Source of the DNA: Psychrobacter sp. UBA3962
Lineage (GTDB): Bacteria > Pseudomonadota > Gammaproteobacteria > Pseudomonadales > Moraxellaceae
Length of the DNA: 28,448 nt
Assembly (NCBI RefSeq): GCF_002385225.1
Contig: NZ_DGDC01000040.1
Location: forward strand, 1 to 28,448
Reading direction: 5' to 3'
Positions 23,718 through 28,448 of this stretch are shown here, piece by piece. The notes below the pieces were generated by a model. The model did no database searches. It was not told where the DNA came from and saw only the letters and a list, made by a program, of their open reading frames with translations. Each line of letters opens with the position of its first letter. Within the stretch, counting starts at the first letter, position 1. Position numbers and translations under genes: made by a program.

Positions 23718-24491
23718 ATGCATTCCAAAAGCCACCCTAATTCTCAGTCCTCCCTTGATGCTCCTGCGATACTGTCCCTGCAAGACATTACCATTCAGCG
23801 AGGGGATTTCCCCTTGTGTGAAAGGGTGGGACTCACCTTATCGAGTGGTGAGATTTGTCACCTTGTGGGTGCCAATGGTACCGGTAAAACTACGCTGCTT
23901 ATGCAGCTGGCAGGACTACTGCCTTTACTGGAAGGGCAGGTTTTATATCAAGGCCAACCTACTTTACCAGTTGCGCCGTTATATGTCTCACATCAACTGG
24001 GCATTCATCCCAATTTAACGGTAAAACAAAACCTAACCTTTTTATTAAATCTCTATGGCATTCGACCTTCCGCAGAACAAATTGAGACGGCTTTAGACTG
24101 GGTGGATCTATCAGGCTTTGAGAACATGGGCAGTAACCAACTCTCTGCCGGTCAAACCCGCCGAGTCACTTTGGCCAGATTATATTTAATGACCATACAG
24201 CAAACCCCATTATGGCTGCTAGACGAACCTTTTACTGCGCTTGATGTCAGCATGGTAGCGCGGTTACAAAAACGGCTACAAGACTTTGCGAACAGTGGTG
24301 GAGCGGTATTAATGACCAGTCACCAAAGCGTAGAGGTGGCCACCAAGTCGTTAAATCTATCTGATTATTTACCGCATTATTCACAAGATGAGCTGGATGG
24401 CTTAGATGATTTGGATGGCTTAGATAATTTGTATAAAGAAGCTTTAACTGACTATGAGGACTCGCCATCAAAGAATAAGGGAGTACTGTAA
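23718..24491 (+). CDS. ccmA: Haem exporter ATP-binding protein CcmA
   Basis: ATPase of the CcmABCD complex that loads haem onto CcmE for cytochrome c maturation. Walker A is GANGTGKTT (51-59), the signature motif LSAGQ (142-146), Walker B WLLDE (166-170) and the H-loop histidine H202. At 257 residues it exceeds the E. coli protein (207). The excess is an N-terminal extension of about 14 residues and a C-terminal acidic tail (about 212-257) containing a DLDGL-type repeat encoded by an 18-bp tandem duplication. Its stop overlaps the ccmB start (TAATG). Confidence 0.93.
   Translation: MHSKSHPNSQSSLDAPAILSLQDITIQRGDFPLCERVGLTLSSGEICHLVGANGTGKTTLLMQLAGLLPLLEGQVLYQGQPTLPVAPLYVSHQLGIHPNLTVKQNLTFLLNLYGIRPSAEQIETALDWVDLSGFENMGSNQLSAGQTRRVTLARLYLMTIQQTPLWLLDEPFTALDVSMVARLQKRLQDFANSGGAVLMTSHQSVEVATKSLNLSDYLPHYSQDELDGLDDLDGLDNLYKEALTDYEDSPSKNKGVL
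24393..24428 (+). repeat. 18-bp tandem repeat inside ccmA
   Basis: Two adjacent 18-bp copies (24393-24410 and 24411-24428) share the core TGGATGGCTTAGAT and differ at two positions. They encode the LDGLDD/LDGLDN repeat in the CcmA tail and keep the reading frame. Confidence 0.75.
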
Positions 24492-25207
24492 TGACAGCAC
24501 CCACTCCTAAGCCTTTAGCAAATATAGCGGCTCCTATTGGTATAGCGGGTAAGGAGCTTTGGCAGCGAGAATGGCAGGTAAAACAGCAAGGCGCTGTTCA
24601 ATGGCTGTATCCGCTGGTTTTATTTTTGGTGATTATCACTCTATTCCCATTGGCTGTAGGCAGTGAACCACAGCTACTACATCGCTTGGGCGTGCCGGCA
24701 GTGTGGATAGCCGCTTTATTATCCCTGGTTATGGGCGTGGATGGATTGTTTAAACCGGCCATGGACAACGGCACTCTAGCCCAGCTGGTGGTTTCAAGGA
24801 CCTCCCTGCCCTTTTGGGTACTGATTCGTCTTACCATTCATTGGATATTTAGCAGTGGTTTGGTGGCTTTGCTTAGCTTATTAGCGGTGCCTTTATTTGG
24901 TCTGTCTTGGGGAGAAGCTGGTGCCCTGTTGGTCTCCATCTTGGTGGGCAGCCCCATGTTATTGATGCTGTCCGCAATAGCCAGTAGCTTAACTCTATCT
25001 TTAAAAAATGGCGCTGTATTAGTGCCGTTAATTGCGTTACCAATGCAACTCCCTGTGCTTATATTTGCCACAGGCGCTGTAGACTTATATGCTACTGGTC
25101 TTAATGGCCTGCCGATATTGGCCCTTCTAGCAGCAGGCAGTATTATTTCAGTACTGGTTATGCCTTGGGCTATCGCCATGACTTTGAAAATGGCTTGGCT
25201 TAACTAA
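24491..25207 (+). CDS. ccmB: Haem exporter permease CcmB
   Basis: Membrane subunit paired with CcmA. The 238-residue protein (E. coli 220) shows about six hydrophobic helices, at about 38-58, 67-84, 112-135, 142-167, 174-195 and 205-230. MGVDGLFKPAMDNG at 81-94 and the GSPMLLMLSAIASSLTL segment are CcmB-like, although the usual region reads LLSLDRLFQ.D in other species. The start overlaps the ccmA stop by one base, showing translational coupling. The extra N-terminal length is a short soluble lead of about 20 residues. Confidence 0.9.
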   Translation: MTAPTPKPLANIAAPIGIAGKELWQREWQVKQQGAVQWLYPLVLFLVIITLFPLAVGSEPQLLHRLGVPAVWIAALLSLVMGVDGLFKPAMDNGTLAQLVVSRTSLPFWVLIRLTIHWIFSSGLVALLSLLAVPLFGLSWGEAGALLVSILVGSPMLLMLSAIASSLTLSLKNGAVLVPLIALPMQLPVLIFATGAVDLYATGLNGLPILALLAAGSIISVLVMPWAIAMTLKMAWLN

Positions 25208-25217
25208 GGTCAATATT

Positions 25218-25226
25218 TGTTATAAT
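25218..25226 (+). promoter_or_regulatory. Possible extended -10 promoter for ccmC
   Basis: TG-T-TATAAT (25218-25226) is an exact extended -10 element, located just past the ccmB stop and 240 bp before ccmC. The -35 is poor (TTGGCT at 25195-25200, 20 bp away), which extended -10 promoters tolerate. Confidence 0.4.
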
Positions 25227-25326
25227 AGTCTCAGCTATTACCTGCTACTGGTTATAAAATATTTTTACTTCCAATTTCTGTTATTTACTAAGCGGCTGTT
25301 AAGATTAGACGCCATAAGATTTATCA

Positions 25327-25349
25327 GGCTCGGCTAAAAATGCTGAGCC
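25327..25349 (+). other. Hairpin upstream of ccmC
   Basis: GGCTCGGC (25327-25334) pairs with GCTGAGCC (25342-25349) with one G-U pair and a 7-nt loop. No T run follows, so it is probably not a terminator. It would lie in the ccmC leader. Confidence 0.35.
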
Positions 25350-25466
25350 GTCGGTAGTTATTTACTGAGTGGCGCTACTGCTTTACGTAGCCTTATTGAT
25401 CCGCGTGCTTTGACATTTATATAAGCACTTTTTTGCTCACACCGTGGCTTACAAGGTCGTTTTATT

Positions 25467-26255
25467 ATGCCAAATGCTAATTCATCACCTCAAACCCCTG
25501 GCTTCTTTTCTCGCCTGTGGCAAGGATTTTTGGCCACTGTTGGGACTCGAGAGTTCTTTAGAATTTTCTCTCCTTGGGTTAAGTGGCTTGCTGGTATAGC
25601 GATTATTATGATTGCGATAGGCAGCATATGGGGCCTCGGTTTTGCCCCTCCGGATTATCTGCAAGGTAACAGCTATCGCATTATCTTTATCCATGTGCCA
25701 GCTGCCAGTATTGCTTTGTCGATTTATTTCGCCCTAGCGGTATTGGGAGTAATCTTCTTAGTGTGGCGTATCAAAACTGCAAACTTGGTAGCCCAAGCCA
25801 TTGCACCCATTGGTTTTATGCTATGTGTTCTGAGCTTATTGACGGGATCTATTTGGGCCAAACCAACTTGGGGAACCTTCTGGGTATGGGACGCTCGTTT
25901 AACCTCAATGCTTATTTTGGCATTCTTATATGCTGGGGTAATGGCCTTGTTTGCCGCTTTTGAACACACTCCAAACCGAGGAAAGGCTGCAGCCATCCTG
26001 TCTATTGTCGGTGCTGTAAACCTGCCTATTATTAAGTATTCGGTAAACTGGTGGAACACTTTACACCAAGGTACGACTCTGACCATCACCGAGGCCCCTA
26101 AGATGTCTATCGATATGTTAGCGCCTTTATTATTGATGATTCTGGGGACTTATTTTATGGTCGGCGCCTTAGCCATATACCGTACTAACACCCTAATTCT
26201 ACGCCGTGATCAAAATAAAGCTTGGGTCAAAGAGTATGTGCGTACGTCTAAATAG
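25467..26255 (+). CDS. ccmC: Haem handling protein CcmC
   Basis: CcmC holds haem for attachment to CcmE at the periplasmic face. The 262-residue protein (E. coli 245) has about six helices. The tryptophan-rich WGTFWVWD motif at 135-142 is followed by ARLTSM. The two conserved external histidines are H76 (FIHVPAA) and H200 (WWNTLHQG). A hydrophilic N-terminal lead of about 30 residues accounts for the extra length. It is separated from ccmB by 259 bp, which is unusual, and followed after 43 bp by ccmD. Confidence 0.95.
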   Translation: MPNANSSPQTPGFFSRLWQGFLATVGTREFFRIFSPWVKWLAGIAIIMIAIGSIWGLGFAPPDYLQGNSYRIIFIHVPAASIALSIYFALAVLGVIFLVWRIKTANLVAQAIAPIGFMLCVLSLLTGSIWAKPTWGTFWVWDARLTSMLILAFLYAGVMALFAAFEHTPNRGKAAAILSIVGAVNLPIIKYSVNWWNTLHQGTTLTITEAPKMSIDMLAPLLLMILGTYFMVGALAIYRTNTLILRRDQNKAWVKEYVRTSK

Positions 26256-26298
26256 GACGCAACCCAACCTGATCATTAGCCAATAAAGGAGTGCCATT

Positions 26299-26502
26299 GT
26301 GCAACCCTACTTTTATAGCTTCCAAGAGTTTATAGCCATGGGCGAACATGGGCCCTATGTATGGAGTACCTGGGGTATTACTGTGCTCGCTATCATCGGC
26401 TTTATCTTTTATAGCCTCAATCAACGCCGTCGTCTCATTAAAGAGCTAAAAATTCAACATGCCCGTCAGCAGCAGCGTAAACAAAAAACCAAACGTAATT
26501 AA
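26299..26502 (+). CDS. ccmD: Haem exporter small subunit CcmD
   Basis: Small single-helix protein needed to release haem-loaded CcmE from CcmC. The GTG at 26299 is chosen because AAAGGAG lies 7 bp upstream and the protein begins YFYSFQEFIAMGEHGPYVW, the expected conserved lead. Of 67 residues, the helix is about 22-40 and the C-terminal tail is basic (RRR and lysine-rich), as in the family. An ATG 13 codons downstream would remove the conserved lead. Confidence 0.88.
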   Translation: MQPYFYSFQEFIAMGEHGPYVWSTWGITVLAIIGFIFYSLNQRRRLIKELKIQHARQQQRKQKTKRN

Positions 26503-26519
26503 ACTTCGCAATTAAACTT
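26497..26519 (+). repeat. 10-bp direct repeat at the ccmD stop
   Basis: AATTAAACTT occurs at 26497-26506 and 26510-26519, three bases apart, across the ccmD stop codon. It may be a trace of slippage. Confidence 0.4.
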
Positions 26520-26581
26520 GGTAAGCTGCTACGCTTTTATTTACTGGCTTAAAGCGACAAGCGTTTTAAACTTTTTATAGT

Positions 26582-26603
26582 AATCTCATTATTTCTTGAG
26601 ATT
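26582..26603 (+). other. Hairpin just before ccmE
   Basis: AATCTCA (26582-26588) and TGAGATT (26597-26603) form a perfect 7-bp stem with an 8-nt loop, about 20 bp before the ccmE ATG. It could affect translation of ccmE or stabilise its mRNA end. Confidence 0.35.
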
Positions 26604-26623
26604 TAAAAATTAAAGGCAATTTT

Positions 26624-27151
26624 ATGAATGCTGTGCGTCGTAAAAAACTAATTTGGGTCGCTGCCACTTTGGCAGGTGCCATTATCGCAGTCCTGTTGGT
26701 TATCTATGCTATTGGCCAACAAACCGACTATTACTTTGACCCCTCTGCCATTGCTGCTGGTGAAGCGCCACAAAACAAACGCATCCGTGCTGGGGGCATG
26801 GTGGTAAAAGACAGTGTGCGTCGTGATCCCAATGATGATTTAAAGGTTCAATTTGCCATTACTGACTTCAACGCTTCGGTTCCTGTCAGTTATCAAGGCA
26901 TCTTACCTGACTTATTCGCTGAAAACTCAGGGGTAGTTGCTACCGGTGAAATGCAAGGCGAAGTATTTGTGGCCAGTGAAGTCCTTGCTAAGCATGATGA
27001 AAACTACATGCCACCTGAAGTAGCGGCCTCCTTAAAAGAAGAGCATGCTGCGAAGGGAGTTGCTCCAACCTCAGAACAATTTAGTCCTGCTATCCCAGTA
27101 AAAAACGCAGCTGACAAGGGCAACCATAGTACCAACACCTTGGCTGAGTAA
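26624..27151 (+). CDS. ccmE: Cytochrome c-type biogenesis haem chaperone CcmE
   Basis: CcmE binds haem covalently in the periplasm and delivers it to the CcmF ligase. It has an N-terminal membrane anchor (about 9-31) and a beta-barrel domain with RAGGMV, VSYQGILPDLF and a GEMQGEVFVA segment. The haem-attachment motif is LAKHDENYMPPEV, with H124 and the axial Y128. At 175 residues it slightly exceeds the E. coli protein (159); the C-terminal tail beyond about 135 is polar and disordered. AAAGG lies about 9 bp upstream of the ATG. It ends the visible ccm cluster and is followed by a strong terminator. Confidence 0.96.
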   Translation: MNAVRRKKLIWVAATLAGAIIAVLLVIYAIGQQTDYYFDPSAIAAGEAPQNKRIRAGGMVVKDSVRRDPNDDLKVQFAITDFNASVPVSYQGILPDLFAENSGVVATGEMQGEVFVASEVLAKHDENYMPPEVAASLKEEHAAKGVAPTSEQFSPAIPVKNAADKGNHSTNTLAE

Positions 27152-27200
27152 ATCTTGAGCACTTAGAACTCAGCAATAATACTTCTATAAAAACAGATAT

Positions 27201-27240
27201 AAAAAAACAGGCAGCTTAATAAGCTGCCTGTTTTATTTTT
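27201..27240. terminator. Bidirectional terminator after ccmE
   Basis: A perfect 14-bp stem AAAACAGGCAGCTT (27204-27217) and AAGCTGCCTGTTTT (27221-27234) with a 3-nt loop and A and T runs on either side. It stops the ccm operon and the converging membrane-protein gene. Confidence 0.92.
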
Positions 27241-27279
27241 TACTAGATATAAGTCACTAGCTATTAGATTAAACGGGCA

Positions 27280-28296
27280 TTACGGTTTTCTTAACCAGCG
27301 TAGCCAAATCTCATGTCCAAAGAAAAACACCAGTGCTAAGAAGAACGGCAATAAGTAATATAACAGTCTAAATACCAACAATACCGCCAATAAATAAGTC
27401 TTATCTACTGTGGGTAATGAGGCCATCATCGTCAACTCAAACACGCCCAACCCGCCCGGAACATGACTCAAAATTGCCAATATCATTGACTGAACAAAGG
27501 CTGCGAAGACAGTAAAGTAACCTATTCCAGCATCATGGGGTAGCAGCAGATATAGAACAAATGCCACACTTGCCAAGTCAATAATTGAGATGATGATTTG
27601 TTTAATAATCATCGCCGCAGGAGGTAAATCAAAGCGCCAACCGCGTATTTGAATATGCCGACCTTGACTACCCGACCAAACCAGCAAACCTGCCACTATA
27701 GCCAGTAGACTAATGCCGAGACCACGAATTACTGAGGCATTATGCAGTAGATTTGGGATATCTATCGACAGTTCAGAAAGCTGCATATCCAGCTGTCCCA
27801 TCATAGTTACTGTCGCTTCAGGGTGTAAAGTCAGCGATAGGGCTACCAAGGTCGTAATACCAAAAGTAAAAGCCATAGATACCAACCAAACCACATTGGC
27901 AATGCTCTCAGCCTTTACCTTATTTACCCCATACATCCTAAAGCGCACTCCAGAGGCCGATAAAATAGCCAAGCCAATAGTATGACCAATGGCATAAGCG
28001 GTAAAAGAGGTAAAAGCGACCTTCTTAAAGGGCAAATTAATATGCATATGTCTCAATGCAAGCATGTCGTATAGCGTCAGCACCAGATAGCCAAAGGCCA
28101 CTACCAACAAGGCTAAAAAGATATCTACATTAGGAATCTGTTCTATGGCAGCCAAAACATCGGATAACTTGATGGTGTGGGTGATGGTATAAAGCGTTTT
28201 TATAGCGAGAAGGAATATAAATAGCGCCAACAAAAACAGTGTGCCACGTAGCAAAACTACTTTAGGATTGAGAAGATTTTTTAGGTTTATAGACAT
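27280..28296 (-). CDS. Lysylphosphatidylglycerol synthase TM-region family protein (UPF0104-like)
   Basis: The 338-residue integral membrane protein resembles the N-terminal flippase region of MprF and the YbhN/UPF0104 group. About eight helices are predicted. The characteristic segment SFTAYAIGHTIGLAILSASG (97-116) is followed by VRFRMYG, and SHVPGGLGVFE lies at 277-287. The protein ends soon after the last helix, so the cytosolic aminoacyltransferase domain of MprF is absent; the gene itself appears complete. It may translocate or synthesise a modified lipid with a separate partner, but the substrate is unknown. No clear ribosome site precedes the ATG. Confidence 0.85.
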   Translation of the reverse strand: MSINLKNLLNPKVVLLRGTLFLLALFIFLLAIKTLYTITHTIKLSDVLAAIEQIPNVDIFLALLVVAFGYLVLTLYDMLALRHMHINLPFKKVAFTSFTAYAIGHTIGLAILSASGVRFRMYGVNKVKAESIANVVWLVSMAFTFGITTLVALSLTLHPEATVTMMGQLDMQLSELSIDIPNLLHNASVIRGLGISLLAIVAGLLVWSGSQGRHIQIRGWRFDLPPAAMIIKQIIISIIDLASVAFVLYLLLPHDAGIGYFTVFAAFVQSMILAILSHVPGGLGVFELTMMASLPTVDKTYLLAVLLVFRLLYYLLPFFLALVFFFGHEIWLRWLRKP

Positions 28297-28448
28297 ACTG
28301 CCACTTAGATTAAGACACTGAAGAATTCATCGAATTTTATATAATATAACCATAGTGTCTATAATAACAGCCTGAACTATTAGTTTGTGTATTTATAATA
28401 AAACGGCTGCTACATTACTCGAGTAAGATATAGTCATAGCCCCATAAA

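Noticed and set aside
1..28448. tRNA genes, CRISPR arrays, insertion sequences or phage genes
   Set aside because: No T-loop GTTCGA-type motifs in tRNA context, no regularly spaced repeats of CRISPR length, and no transposase or integrase motifs were seen in the gaps or in the translated frames.

Overview
The window looks like a chromosomal segment from a gammaproteobacterium of the Moraxellaceae, most likely Psychrobacter. This rests on the style of the encoded proteins, the moderately AT-rich sequence and the gene set (frdABCD, thrS-infC, ahpC/oxyR, minCDE, ccmABCDE). The genus is an inference from memory of protein families, not from a database search. No phage, transposase, integrase, CRISPR array or tRNA is visible. 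Nearly all the content is core or housekeeping, so any novelty lies in unusual versions of known proteins and in the non-coding DNA.

Layout. (1) 1-599: a gene-free edge holding two near-perfect sigma70 promoters in tandem on the minus strand, of the kind that drives rRNA or tRNA operons; the transcribed gene lies left of the window. (2) 600-4050: frdABCD, a quinol:fumarate reductase with two small membrane anchors. (3) 4304-6765: thrS-infC, with infC starting at the rare AUU codon. (4) 7122-8375: a TelA-family protein. (5) 8488-10544: ahpC and oxyR, divergent, a peroxide detoxification enzyme beside its likely regulator. (6) 10697-12317: a YgjP-type zinc peptidase-like protein and a YiaD-like OmpA lipoprotein, both on the minus strand. 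(7) 12920-17562: a YihG-like acyltransferase, an unusual protein resembling a voltage-sensor domain, then minC, minD and minE for division-site placement; minC is separated from minDE by 402 bp. (8) 17682-18242: a cytochrome b561. (9) 18910-21497: an OmpR-type two-component system whose kinase carries a long polar insertion inside its ATP-binding domain. (10) 21542-23544: a class IV-like histone deacetylase family protein and a YbjN-domain protein with long disordered stretches. (11) 23718-27151: ccmABCDE, the haem export and chaperone half of the System I cytochrome c maturation pathway, with ccmFGH not following. (12) 27280-28296: a stand-alone membrane protein like the flippase half of MprF.

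How the genes work together. The frd and ccm operons both serve respiration, ahpC/oxyR handle peroxide, and cytochrome b561 may handle electrons or superoxide at the membrane. Min proteins, the acyltransferase, the OmpA lipoprotein and the two-component system concern the envelope and division. Convergent gene pairs are separated by strong hairpins with A and T tracts on both sides, suggesting bidirectional terminators (8405-8439, 10611-10644, 17583-17611, 27201-27240).

The items most worth a second look are the tandem rRNA-type promoters at the left edge, the orphan voltage-sensor-like protein upstream of minC, the insertion in the kinase ATPase domain, the long inserts in the YbjN protein, the acidic repeat tail on CcmA, and the repeat cluster upstream of the response regulator. 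I found no clear previously undescribed multi-gene system.
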